Part shown: piece by piece, positions 35,242 to 43,201 of the stretch
How the letters are laid out: each line of letters starts with the position of its first letter
Position numbering within the stretch: the stretch's first letter is position 1
DNA from: Thermoactinomyces sp. DSM 45891
GTDB lineage: Bacteria; Bacillota; Bacilli; Thermoactinomycetales; Thermoactinomycetaceae
Direction of reading: 5' to 3'
Length of the DNA: 64,000 bases
NCBI RefSeq assembly: GCF_900119485.1
Contig: NZ_FPJZ01000007.1
Span: 46,086-110,085 of the forward strand
Translations under genes and position numbers: made by a program
The notes under the pieces: generated by a model
The model's database searches: none
Seen by the model: the letters and a program-made list of their open reading frames with translations, nothing else
What the model was told of the DNA's origin: nothing

Positions 35242-36147
35242 ATGAAGGTTAGTGTTGAATTAGGAAATAGGAAAAATCTGAAGGAAGAGAAACACGCATC
35301 TCCCTTTAAGCTAGGCTTTCAAAGATTCTTGCAGAATAAAATGGCATTTGTGGGCTTGATCGTTCTTTCTATCATTGTGCTTCTAACCGTGGCTTCTCCT
35401 TGGTTAACCACACATAATCCAGAATTGACAGACCTTACGAGTCAAGATTTACCTCCGAGTGGTGAGCATTTTTTAGGGACTGACTCGATGGGCTATGACA
35501 TTTATTCTCGCTTGGTTACGGGTGGCCGTGTGTCTCTAGTAGTTGGTTTTTGTACCATGTTCTTTACCGTTGTCATCGGGATTACATTTGGATCGATAGC
35601 TGGTTATTTTGGAGGGAAAGTAGACAGTCTCATGATGAGATTTACAGACTTAATGTTGAACTTCCCTTTCCTCGTGTTTGTTCTCTTCTTAATCTCTATT
35701 TTTGAGAAGACTACTGTTCCGCTACTGATTACAGCCTTAGCGTTAACATCGTGGCCTACAACGACTCGTCTTGTAAGGGGAATCTTCTTATCACTTCGTG
35801 AGATGGAATATGTACAAAGTGCAAAAGCAATCGGTAATAAAAACTTCCGTATTATTTTTAGGCATATGATGCCGAATGCGATTGCACCGATCATCGTAAA
35901 TGCAACTCTTTTGATGGCACAGATGATTAGTATCGAAGCAGCACTAAGCTTCCTAGGGTTCGGTATTCCTGATCCGACTCCTGCATGGGGAGGTATGCTA
36001 AACGATGGTATGGATTATACCATTATGACAGAGCGACCGTGGCAATGGATTCCTGCTGGTGTTCTGATTGTTTTAACCGTATTATCCATTAACTTCATCG
36101 GAGATGGTTTGCGGGATGCTTTTGATACAAAATCGACTCGTAGATAG
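35242..36147 (+). CDS. oppC: oligopeptide ABC transporter permease OppC
   Basis: A 301-residue permease with N-terminal OppC-type segment (KLGFQRFLQNKMAFVGLIVL) and coupling motif YVQSAKAIGNKNFRIIFRHMMPNAIAPI. The ATG at 35242 has AGGAGGTG six bases upstream, inside a slightly longer frame. Last gene of the opp operon. Confidence 0.92.
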   Translation: MKVSVELGNRKNLKEEKHASPFKLGFQRFLQNKMAFVGLIVLSIIVLLTVASPWLTTHNPELTDLTSQDLPPSGEHFLGTDSMGYDIYSRLVTGGRVSLVVGFCTMFFTVVIGITFGSIAGYFGGKVDSLMMRFTDLMLNFPFLVFVLFLISIFEKTTVPLLITALALTSWPTTTRLVRGIFLSLREMEYVQSAKAIGNKNFRIIFRHMMPNAIAPIIVNATLLMAQMISIEAALSFLGFGIPDPTPAWGGMLNDGMDYTIMTERPWQWIPAGVLIVLTVLSINFIGDGLRDAFDTKSTRR

Positions 36148-36172
36148 AAAATAAATAGATAAACAAAGAAAA

Positions 36173-36208
36173 AAGGCTATCTAGTTCATGATTTTACTAG
36201 ATAGCCTT
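36173..36208. terminator. bidirectional terminator between oppC and nfu
   Basis: AAGGCTATCTAG / CTAGATAGCCTT, perfect 12-bp stem with a 12-base loop, A-rich before and T/C after. Confidence 0.85.
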
Positions 36209-36218
36209 CCTTATACGA

Positions 36219-36455
36219 TTAAAGTGCTTGTTCTACTTCACGTACTTCTGGAATCTCTTCCATCAATGCACGTTCAATTCCTGCTTTTAGGGTAATCGTA
36301 GAACTTGGGCAAGATCCACAAGCGCCAAGCAGGCGTACGCGAACGATGCCATCCTCGATTTCAACTAGTTCTACATCTCCGCCGTCACGTTGGATATATG
36401 GACGCAATTTATCTAAAACCTCTTGTACGCGTTCTTCTAAAGTCATATTTGTCAT
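36219..36455 (-). CDS. nfu: NfuA/NifU C-terminal-type Fe-S scaffold (YutI)
   Basis: A 78-residue NifU-C domain with the cluster-binding CGSC (Cys46, Cys49) in LLGACGSCPSSTITLKAGIERALMEEIPEV. It carries Fe-S clusters to target enzymes such as LipA. The single-domain form is usual in Bacillus, where yutI lies in this neighbourhood. Monocistronic and convergent with oppC. Confidence 0.93.
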   Translation of the reverse strand: MTNMTLEERVQEVLDKLRPYIQRDGGDVELVEIEDGIVRVRLLGACGSCPSSTITLKAGIERALMEEIPEVREVEQAL

Positions 36456-36667
36456 ACTCCCTTCGAGTCAACAATCCCTCACAGGTGAGAATTGTTCTTA
36501 ATTAGTTAGCTTTCTTTATTGTAGGTCTTTTTTAAATGAAAAGCAATGGAGATTATCGGGTTGTTTTCCTATAAAATCTCTCTCTTTTTTTACCCCTAGT
36601 AAATTGATAAGATAAATATAAGTTTACTTTATTTAAAAATGTTTAATTCTATGGAAGAAGGTACTAT

Positions 36668-37594
36668 ATGAAAAAGATATACCAAAATGTGAAAGAGTTA
36701 ATCGGACAAACCCCGATTGTTCAACTACATGATTCCCGTATTCCAACCGGGATTGAAGTATATGCCAAGCTGGAGTTTATGAATCCGGGAGGCAGTGTGA
36801 AGGATCGCTTGGGCATGGCATTAATTGCGGAGGGAGAGCGAACAGGGAAACTGCAACCAGGTGGGACCATTATCGAACCTACTGCAGGAAATACTGGGAT
36901 TGGAGTGGCATTAGCGGCTATCGGAACTGGTTATCGAGTCATGTTCGTAGTTCCGGAGAAGTTCTCTCAGGAAAAGCAAGAGTTAATGCGAGCATTGGGT
37001 GCAGAGGTAGTAAATACACCGACTGAAGAGGGGATTAAGGGAGCGATTCGCAAGTGTCAAGAATTGGCGGAGGAGATTCCAGGTTCCTATGTGCCCCAAC
37101 AGTTTGCGAATCCAGCGAATCCAAAAATCCATTATGGGACGACAGGCCCTGAGATTTGGGAGCAACTGGATAACAAAGTAGACATTGTCGTAGCAGGCGC
37201 GGGTTCAGCAGGAACCTTTGTCGGGATCGCGAAGTATCTAAAAGAAAAAGATTCAAAAGTGAAAGCGGTAATAGTAGAACCAGAGGGCTCGATTTTAGGT
37301 GGGGGAGAAGTAGGTCCTCATAAGGCAGAGGGAATTGGATTAGAATTTATACCTCCTTACTTTGAACATGACTTAGTTGATCAAATATACACAGTAGATG
37401 ATGTCGATTCCTTCGGGCTGGTGGCAGACCTAGCACGTGAGCAGGGATTATTGGTCGGTAGTTCGTCAGGAGCTGCTTATTATGCTGCATTGGAAGAGGC
37501 GAAGAAAGCAGTGCCAGGGACGAGAATTGTGGTGATATTTCCAGATGGTTCGGACCGATATTTAAGTAAAAAAATCTATCAAGGTGGGGTGTAA
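36668..37594 (+). CDS. mccA: cystathionine beta-synthase, MccA/YrhA type
   Basis: A 308-residue PLP enzyme of the cysteine synthase fold. PLP lysine Lys45 is in NPGGSVKDR, with the phosphate loop GSSSGAA late in the sequence. It is followed six bases later by a cystathionine gamma-lyase gene, the mccA-mccB pair that makes cysteine from homocysteine. The pairing favours MccA over CysK. No riboswitch or CymR site is clear in the 212-base AT-rich leader. Confidence 0.88.
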   Translation: MKKIYQNVKELIGQTPIVQLHDSRIPTGIEVYAKLEFMNPGGSVKDRLGMALIAEGERTGKLQPGGTIIEPTAGNTGIGVALAAIGTGYRVMFVVPEKFSQEKQELMRALGAEVVNTPTEEGIKGAIRKCQELAEEIPGSYVPQQFANPANPKIHYGTTGPEIWEQLDNKVDIVVAGAGSAGTFVGIAKYLKEKDSKVKAVIVEPEGSILGGGEVGPHKAEGIGLEFIPPYFEHDLVDQIYTVDDVDSFGLVADLAREQGLLVGSSSGAAYYAALEEAKKAVPGTRIVVIFPDGSDRYLSKKIYQGGV

Positions 37595-37599
37595 GTAAG

Positions 37600-38754
37600 A
37601 TGAGAATGGATACAAAATTAATTCACGGTGGGATTTTTGGAGATGAACATACGGGGGCTGTAAGTGTTCCGATTTATCAAGTGTCGACTTATAAACAAGA
37701 TGGAGTAGGAAATCATAAAGGATTTGAATATTCCAGGACAGGCAATCCAACGCGTCATGCGCTTGAGGTATTAATTGCAGACTTGGAAAATGGAACCCGT
37801 GGGTTTGCATTTTCATCAGGTATGGCCGCAATTTCAACGATTGTTAGTTTGTTTAGTCAAGGAGATCATCTAGTAGTTGGAGATGATATTTATGGCGGGA
37901 CGTATCGCGTATTAAGCAACGTCTTTAACCGATTTGGAATTGAAAGTACGCTAGTAGACACAAGTGTACTATCTAATGTAGAAGCGGCGATTCGCCCTAA
38001 TACGAAAGCGATCTATATGGAAACGCCAAGTAATCCATTACTAAAAGTGACAGATATAAAAGGGCTTGCAGTCATTGCAAAAAAACATAATTTGCTTAGT
38101 ATCGTGGATAATACTTTTCTAACTCCATACTGGCAAAACCCACTTGATTTAGGTGCAGATATTGTTCTTCATAGTGCTACGAAATATTTAGGTGGACATA
38201 GTGATGTGGTTGCTGGTTTAGTAGCAGTAAAAGAAGAAGAACTAGGTGAGCAGTTGCATTTTGTCCAAAATTCAATCGGGGCGGTACTTGGACCACAGGA
38301 TTCGTGGCTGCTTATCAGAGGATTAAAGACACTCGGATTGCGGATGAAAGCGCATGAAGAGAATGCGCTTCAATTAGCAAAGTGGCTCTCCAAGCAAGAT
38401 CAAGTAAGCAAGGTTTACTACCCAGGACTTGAAACCCACAAGGGGCATGAAATGGCAAGCACGCAGGCGAGAGGATATGGTGGGATTATCTCCTTTGATG
38501 TAGGAAGTGAAGAGCGCGCGGATCACATTTTAAGTAAAACAAAATATTTTACTTTGGCTGAGAGTTTAGGAGCAGTGGAAAGCTTGATTTCGGTACCTGC
38601 TCGCATGACTCACGCATCGATTCCAGCAGAAAGGCGTGCTGAACTAGGGATTACAGACGGTCTCATTCGGATTAGTGTTGGAGTAGAGGATGTAGAAGAT
38701 CTGATCCAAGATTTAGCACAAGCAATGGAAGTGATTGCGGGGAGTAACGTGTGA
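37600..38754 (+). CDS. mccB: cystathionine gamma-lyase, MccB/YrhB type
   Basis: A 384-residue PLP enzyme of the Cys/Met metabolism family. PLP lysine Lys195 is in HSATKYLGGHSD, with YSRTGNPTR for the partner-site Tyr/Arg and FSSGMAAIS for phosphate binding. It cleaves cystathionine to cysteine, completing reverse transsulfuration with MccA. Its stop overlaps the start of the next gene (GTGTGA). Confidence 0.9.
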   Translation: MRMDTKLIHGGIFGDEHTGAVSVPIYQVSTYKQDGVGNHKGFEYSRTGNPTRHALEVLIADLENGTRGFAFSSGMAAISTIVSLFSQGDHLVVGDDIYGGTYRVLSNVFNRFGIESTLVDTSVLSNVEAAIRPNTKAIYMETPSNPLLKVTDIKGLAVIAKKHNLLSIVDNTFLTPYWQNPLDLGADIVLHSATKYLGGHSDVVAGLVAVKEEELGEQLHFVQNSIGAVLGPQDSWLLIRGLKTLGLRMKAHEENALQLAKWLSKQDQVSKVYYPGLETHKGHEMASTQARGYGGIISFDVGSEERADHILSKTKYFTLAESLGAVESLISVPARMTHASIPAERRAELGITDGLIRISVGVEDVEDLIQDLAQAMEVIAGSNV

Positions 38755-39074
38755 ATCAAACGTCCATAATTGAGGTTTTGGTATATGGGACAAAAGAAAA
38801 TTGTTCCAGTTGCGTTACCCTACCTTCTGCTGTCGAAACAGCTAGTTGGCTTGAAGCCGCTTTGCTGAGAAAATATGGAGAGCAGGTAAAAGTTCGCTAT
38901 ATCGATATTTGTGCTCCTGAAAGTGAGAAGGATCAAGCGTTTTCTAACCGTATTATCGAGGAGAATTTGTGGTATCCTGTTGTGGTGATTCAAGATGAAA
39001 TTCTCGCGGAGGGGAATCCGAAATTAAGGGCATTGTATCAATATATAGAGGATCTGGGTGTAAAACCGATTTGA
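38751..39074 (+). CDS. yuzD: YuzD-like protein (DUF1462), thioredoxin-like
   Basis: A 107-residue protein with a redox-type CxxC near the N terminus (GTKENCSSCVTLPSAVETASWLEAAL). The C terminus (LWYPVVVIQDEILAEGNPKLRALYQYIEDLG) has thioredoxin-fold spacing. GTG start overlapping mccB. In B. subtilis the homologue sits near yutI and yutJ. The function is unknown; linkage to cysteine synthesis here suggests a thiol or sulfur role by inference. Confidence 0.8.
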   Translation: MNQTSIIEVLVYGTKENCSSCVTLPSAVETASWLEAALLRKYGEQVKVRYIDICAPESEKDQAFSNRIIEENLWYPVVVIQDEILAEGNPKLRALYQYIEDLGVKPI

Positions 39075-39095
39075 AGAGTGAAAGGGTAGAGGAAC

Positions 39096-39335
39096 GTGCG
39101 GCCACTCATTGAGTTTTGTGTAAACAACGTAACTCCAGAGTTAGCAGAAGTAAAAAAGAAGCTCGAAACGAACCTCGATTATGATGTGCTGGATTATGGA
39201 TGTCTAGGATACTGCGGAATTTGTGCCACACAGCCTTATGCGCTAGTCAATGGCGATATGATCAAAGCCGATACAGCCGAGGAGCTACTCATTGCAATTC
39301 ATAAGGCAATCGATGAGATGGAGATTCGTTTTTAG
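39096..39335 (+). CDS. yuzB: YuzB family protein (DUF1450)
   Basis: A 79-residue protein with the DUF1450 pattern PLIEFCVNNVTPELAEVKKKLE and VLDYGCLGYCGICATQPYALVNG. Four cysteines (C8 and C-x3-C-x2-C) suggest metal or Fe-S binding. GTG start 21 bases after the YuzD-like gene, so it is the last gene of the mcc operon. Function not established. Confidence 0.88.
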   Translation: MRPLIEFCVNNVTPELAEVKKKLETNLDYDVLDYGCLGYCGICATQPYALVNGDMIKADTAEELLIAIHKAIDEMEIRF

Positions 39336-39346
39336 GGATCAAAAAA

Positions 39347-39378
39347 AGAGGGGATGGCTATGGGAGGCCATCTCCTCT
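39347..39378 (-). terminator. terminator of mqnE
   Basis: AGAGGGGATGGC / GCCATCTCCTCT (one wobble); on the minus strand seven T residues follow, so it ends mqnE and may also stop the plus-strand mcc operon. Confidence 0.85.
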
Positions 39379-39395
39379 TCCTATGAAAACAATCG

Positions 39396-40493
39396 TTACT
39401 TCTTGAGTGCAGGTTCGAACACTTTAATTTCATTATAGAATGTATCACGCTCCACTGGGATTCGATCTGCCCCCTGAATCAGCCAGACGAGTTCATCACG
39501 GGTCAATGCACTTTGAGTAAGCGCTCCGACGGCATGACTAATTCGTTCTTCCACTAGAGTCCCATGGATATCAGAAACTCCATAATGCATGGATAGCTGA
39601 GTAAGCTGTGTGCCGATATTGATCCAGTAGGCCTTCACGTGTGGGAAGTTGTCCAACATGAGGCGGCTAATGGCAAGAGTACGCATATCATCCATCGCGG
39701 ATGTTCGGCGACGAATTCCTGCGTTGATGCTACGTGGCTGCATAGCAAGTGGGATAAATACGAGATAGCCATTGGTTTCGTCTTGTAGCTCCCGTACTCG
39801 CATCATATGGATGAGGCGTTCTTCTTTTGTCTCGATTGAGCCGTATAGCATGGTAGCATGTGTCTTTAATCCGAGATTATGAGCAATATGGTGCGCTTCT
39901 AGCCATTCATCAGTGCTTGCTTTATCGGGGCTCATTTTTTCTCGATAGCGCTCGGTAAGAATTTCAGCCCCACCACCAGGCATGGTATCTAGGCCGGCGT
40001 TTACAAGAGCGCGCAGAACTTCTTCAGGAGATTGTCCACTAATCTTCGCGAAAAATTGAATTTCAGCCCCTGTATATGCTTTTATAGTTACATTTGGATA
40101 ATTCTTTTTTAAAATCGAGATGGTATCGAGATAGTAATCAAATGGCACTTCATGGTTGTGCCCACCTACTATATGAAACTCACGAATATTATCTGTCATT
40201 CGGTGTCCGACATATTCTAATAGTTCCTCAGGAGACATCGTATAAGCGCCCTCTTCTCCTGGATCACGGCGGAACCCACAAAATGAACATTTTGCTTCAC
40301 ATACGTTCGTGGGGTTAATGTACATATTTTGAATAAAGTACACCTTTTTACCATTACGGCTCAGGTTTACTTCATTAGCTAACTGTGCGATCGAGAGCAG
40401 ATCTGGCGTTTCATATAAGTACAAACCATCTTGTAGAGTTAAACGCTCGCTATGGCGTACTTTGTCTGCAATTTCCTGGAATCGGGTATCCAT
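39396..40493 (-). CDS. mqnE: aminofutalosine synthase MqnE
   Basis: A 365-residue radical SAM enzyme. The cluster motif C-x3-C-x2-C (Cys65, 69, 72) is in PTNVCEAKCSFCGFRRD. EGAYTMSPEEL, HIVGGHNHEVPFDYYLD, MPGGGAEI and HMMRVRELQDET are MqnE features; MqnC has a different N-terminal pattern. It joins chorismate-derived enolpyruvyl benzoate to SAM in the futalosine menaquinone route. The ATG at 40493 follows GAGGGGAAG inside a longer frame. The pathway is absent from B. subtilis, which uses Men genes. Confidence 0.88.
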   Translation of the reverse strand: MDTRFQEIADKVRHSERLTLQDGLYLYETPDLLSIAQLANEVNLSRNGKKVYFIQNMYINPTNVCEAKCSFCGFRRDPGEEGAYTMSPEELLEYVGHRMTDNIREFHIVGGHNHEVPFDYYLDTISILKKNYPNVTIKAYTGAEIQFFAKISGQSPEEVLRALVNAGLDTMPGGGAEILTERYREKMSPDKASTDEWLEAHHIAHNLGLKTHATMLYGSIETKEERLIHMMRVRELQDETNGYLVFIPLAMQPRSINAGIRRRTSAMDDMRTLAISRLMLDNFPHVKAYWINIGTQLTQLSMHYGVSDIHGTLVEERISHAVGALTQSALTRDELVWLIQGADRIPVERDTFYNEIKVFEPALKK

Positions 40494-40807
40494 TTTGACT
40501 TCTTCCCCTCTCAAGCCATAAAAAATAAGACGAAACATGCTATGATATTGATAAGCTCAATAACGATTTTCGACTTTGAAAGATGACCTCATTCTAACAT
40601 AATCGAACGAAAGATGTAATTGGTATCGAAGAAAGAGGGAATTTGGTCAGGTACTACCTTTCGTGTCACTGTTTGTCTGTATGAATCATACAGAAAATAA
40701 CAATTTAGAAAAAAATGTAAAAAAGTGGTTCCGTTTTGTCGGAGGAATGGTGTATACTAGAAAATGGTAGATAGTCCACTTTTAGAAGTATAAAGGGGGG
40801 GTTTCCG
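40494..40807 (+). promoter_or_regulatory. divergent intergenic region with candidate Spo0E-like gene promoter
   Basis: 314 bases with no gene. TATACT at 40753-40758 is a candidate -10 for the downstream Spo0E-like gene. TGTCGGA at 40737-40743 matches the Spo0A box TGTCGAA at six of seven bases and lies in the spacer. No good -35 is seen, which would suit a regulator-dependent promoter. Weak evidence. Confidence 0.35.
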
Positions 40808-41047
40808 TTGTTGAAGCGGAAACTAGAGGAACAGATTGAGGTAGTTAGACTGAAAATGGAAGACACAGCCAAAATAATGGGAATCGGTCACCCGATTGTT
40901 TATCAGCTGAGTGTTGAACTTGATCAACTTCATAACGAATGGCATCGCATGTGCGGAGGTAAGAAGAAAAATATCTACAAAATTCGCAAAAATCATATTC
41001 ATGTGAAAGAATGTTCAGCCATCGAAATGTATCAATATGTAGGCTAA
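40808..41047 (+). CDS. Spo0E-like sporulation phosphatase
   Basis: A 79-residue helical protein with the Spo0E-family signature S-x2-LD (LSVELDQLHNEWHRM) in the second helix of a helical hairpin. Spo0E proteins dephosphorylate Spo0A-P and delay sporulation. The C-terminal basic tail (KKKNIYKIRKNHIHVK) is longer than in many members. TTG start behind AAGGGGGG. The family motif is short, so the call depends on motif plus size. Confidence 0.8.
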   Translation: MLKRKLEEQIEVVRLKMEDTAKIMGIGHPIVYQLSVELDQLHNEWHRMCGGKKKNIYKIRKNHIHVKECSAIEMYQYVG

Positions 41048-41116
41048 TCCTTTGTAAGTAGCTTGAATTGTTCTTCTCCTGAGAAGTATACTGGATCTAC
41101 AGGAGGGTGAATTCCA

Positions 41117-41473
41117 ATGATTATATTAACAGAGGAAGCTGTACTTAAAGTCAAAGAAATGTTAACTGATACAGATAATCCAGAGCAACAATTCTTGCGT
41201 GTAGGTGTTACCCAAGGCGGTTGCAGTGGTCTTTCATATAGTTTGGGTTTTGATGAACAGCAAAACCCAGGTGATACGGTACTTGATCTACATGGGGTGA
41301 AAGTAATTATTGATGAAACGAGTCGCCCCATTCTTGCTGGAACCGTTATCGATTATAAAGAGTCCATGATGGGTGGCGGTTTTAGCATTGAAAATCCTAA
41401 TGCGATCGCAAACTGTGGCTGTGGTTCATCATTCCGAACAGCAACAGAGGCTGGAAAACCAGGAGATTGCTAA
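41117..41473 (+). CDS. erpA: HesB/IscA-family Fe-S carrier (ErpA/YutM)
   Basis: A 118-residue A-type carrier with the three cluster cysteines: Cys36 (GGCSGLSY) and CGC at 100-102 (NCGCGSSF). In B. subtilis yutM lies in the yut/yum region near nfu-like yutI. The ATG follows AGGAGGGTG. It would pass Fe-S clusters to apo-enzymes such as LipA and MqnE, both encoded in this window. Confidence 0.93.
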   Translation: MIILTEEAVLKVKEMLTDTDNPEQQFLRVGVTQGGCSGLSYSLGFDEQQNPGDTVLDLHGVKVIIDETSRPILAGTVIDYKESMMGGGFSIENPNAIANCGCGSSFRTATEAGKPGDC

Positions 41474-41483
41474 TAAAAATGAG

Positions 41484-41530
41484 AAAAAGCTTTCATTCAG
41501 AAGTGGTGGTTATCTGAATGAAAGCTTTTT
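41484..41530 (+). terminator. terminator of the erpA gene
   Basis: Perfect 18-bp stem AAAAAGCTTTCATTCAGA / TCTGAATGAAAGCTTTTT with an 11-base loop; its A and T flanks make it work in both directions. Confidence 0.9.
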
Positions 41531-41544
41531 CCTGTTGCTAAGAG

Positions 41545-41799
41545 CTATTCTCCGTGCTCTAAGACGATATCGATCATGGTATAACCACATGTAGGACAGT
41601 AGAGTTGGTGAGGACATTGATGATTCTCTAGGTCAGAGTATCCATTTGTCGTCTTCAGCTGATCGATTTCTTCATAAGGGCTATAGTTGCCCATTAGAAA
41701 GGAAATCGGTCCATAATCGACTAGTAAAGTAGTGCAGAGTGGGCACGTTTCGGAAATTTGATTGGTAAATCCGTTGCAGAGTGGGCACATATAGGACAC
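41545..41799 (-). CDS. small zinc-ribbon protein
   Basis: An 84-residue protein with three Cys pairs: CPLC (5-8), CPLC (19-22) and CPTC near residue 70, a pattern of zinc knuckles. No HTH or catalytic domain. It is convergent with erpA and followed upstream by yumC on the same strand. Function unknown. Confidence 0.7.
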   Translation of the reverse strand: MSYMCPLCNGFTNQISETCPLCTTLLVDYGPISFLMGNYSPYEEIDQLKTTNGYSDLENHQCPHQLYCPTCGYTMIDIVLEHGE

Positions 41800-41902
41800 G
41801 TTTTGGAACCTACCTTATCTTAGGAGAAGATGATATTTAGTAGGCTTCCAAAATGATGTGGATTCATACATGGTGAGATGAAAGTCTGTTAATGGACTAT
41901 AT

Positions 41903-42898
41903 CTAAAACGACATACTCGAACTATGTCCCGGCTGCACTTTTGCCGCAGGGTCAATGTATCGTTTCGCGTGATTAATTGCGGTCGGAGCTTCACCAAATC
42001 CGACTGCAATTAACTTCACCTTCCCTGGATAATGCGCGATATCCCCAGCCGCATAGATTCCCGAAATATTGGTCTCCATACTGGAATTAACTAGGATTCC
42101 GTCATCTCCTACTTGTAGGCCCCAGTTTGCAATAGGTCCCAATGAGGAAACGAAACCATAACTTATAATAAGAGCATCTGCATGGACTTCTTCTGTGATC
42201 CCTAGTTTCTGGTTGCTGAGAGTTATGGAAGTAATTTGGCTCCCACCATGTAACTTTGTAATTTCTCGCGGTGTAATGACCTGTACAGTGGACTGCTCGA
42301 GTAGTTCGACACTATGTTCATGAGCGCGGAATTTATCTCGACGGTGGACCAACGTAACACTTTTGGCAACGGGTTCGAGCATAAGGGCCCAGTCTAAGGC
42401 TGAGTCTCCGCCCCCGGCGATGACCACATCCAGTCCCGTAAAGCGCGAAACATCGTTTACAAAGTAAAAAAGATTCGTTTGCTCGAATCGAGTTGCATTT
42501 GGGAGTGAAATACGTCTTGGTTCAAAGGCACCACAGCCTGCTGTAATGATGATGGATTTGGAATAATGTGTTTGTTGATTGGTGACGATCTCAAATAATT
42601 GTTCATCTCTCTTATGAACTTCCATTACTTTCTCATCTAGACAATATTCAGGTTTGAATATAGAGGCTTGTTCGATTAACTGATCGACAAGTTCTTGCGC
42701 TGTCACTTTTGGAAACCCAGCTACATCATAGATGTATTTATCTGGATACAGAGCCGATAACTGTCCGCCTAGTTGAGGCATGCTTTCGATTACTTTGACC
42801 GAAGACTTTCGCATTCCCGCATAAAAGGCAGCAAATAGTCCAGTAGGTCCTCCGCCAATAATTGTAATATCTGTAGGAATCAAGGACTTTTCCTCCAA
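41903..42898 (-). CDS. yumC: ferredoxin/flavodoxin-NADP+ reductase (YumC type)
   Basis: A 331-residue thioredoxin-reductase-like flavoprotein. FAD site GGGPTGLFAAFYAG is near residue 15, NADPH site GGGDSALDWAL near 160, and the C-terminal GIYAAGDIAHYPGKVKLIAVGFGEAPTAIN is typical. The redox-active CxxC of thioredoxin reductase is absent, which fits ferredoxin-NADP reductase type 2. It may supply electrons to radical SAM or other ferredoxin-linked enzymes. Confidence 0.93.
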   Translation of the reverse strand: MEEKSLIPTDITIIGGGPTGLFAAFYAGMRKSSVKVIESMPQLGGQLSALYPDKYIYDVAGFPKVTAQELVDQLIEQASIFKPEYCLDEKVMEVHKRDEQLFEIVTNQQTHYSKSIIITAGCGAFEPRRISLPNATRFEQTNLFYFVNDVSRFTGLDVVIAGGGDSALDWALMLEPVAKSVTLVHRRDKFRAHEHSVELLEQSTVQVITPREITKLHGGSQITSITLSNQKLGITEEVHADALIISYGFVSSLGPIANWGLQVGDDGILVNSSMETNISGIYAAGDIAHYPGKVKLIAVGFGEAPTAINHAKRYIDPAAKVQPGHSSSMSF

Positions 42899-43063
42899 GG
42901 GTTAATTGATTTGGAATATAAAAAAAACTTAGAAACATTATACCAGAAAATTAACTGCTTTTCTTACTTATTTCCGTATTGGATAGATAAAACGCTTAGC
43001 ATTTTAAAATAATCTTTTCGTGGCTATAAAACAAAATAACGGACACAATATATACAAAATCCC

Positions 43064-43092
43064 TTGCCAAATGTCTAAAGAGGTCATATGAT
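43064..43092 (+). promoter_or_regulatory. candidate sigma A promoter of ndh
   Basis: TTGCCA, 17 bases, TATGAT. It gives a leader of about 100 bases before the ndh start, in the 303-base gap between yumC and ndh. No Rex site seen. Confidence 0.6.
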
Positions 43093-43201
43093 AAGGTTTG
43101 GTAATTAGTATAAGGAACTCGTTGTTGGGCCTACATTTCTTAGTTTGTGAGAGAATAAACATATTTTGGTATGTGTAATAAGTAAATGGATGTGATGAAT
43201 A

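Noticed and set aside
36456..36667. S-box riboswitch or CymR site before mccA
   Set aside because: The AT-rich leader has no conserved S-box helices or terminator that I can see; a covariance search would decide.
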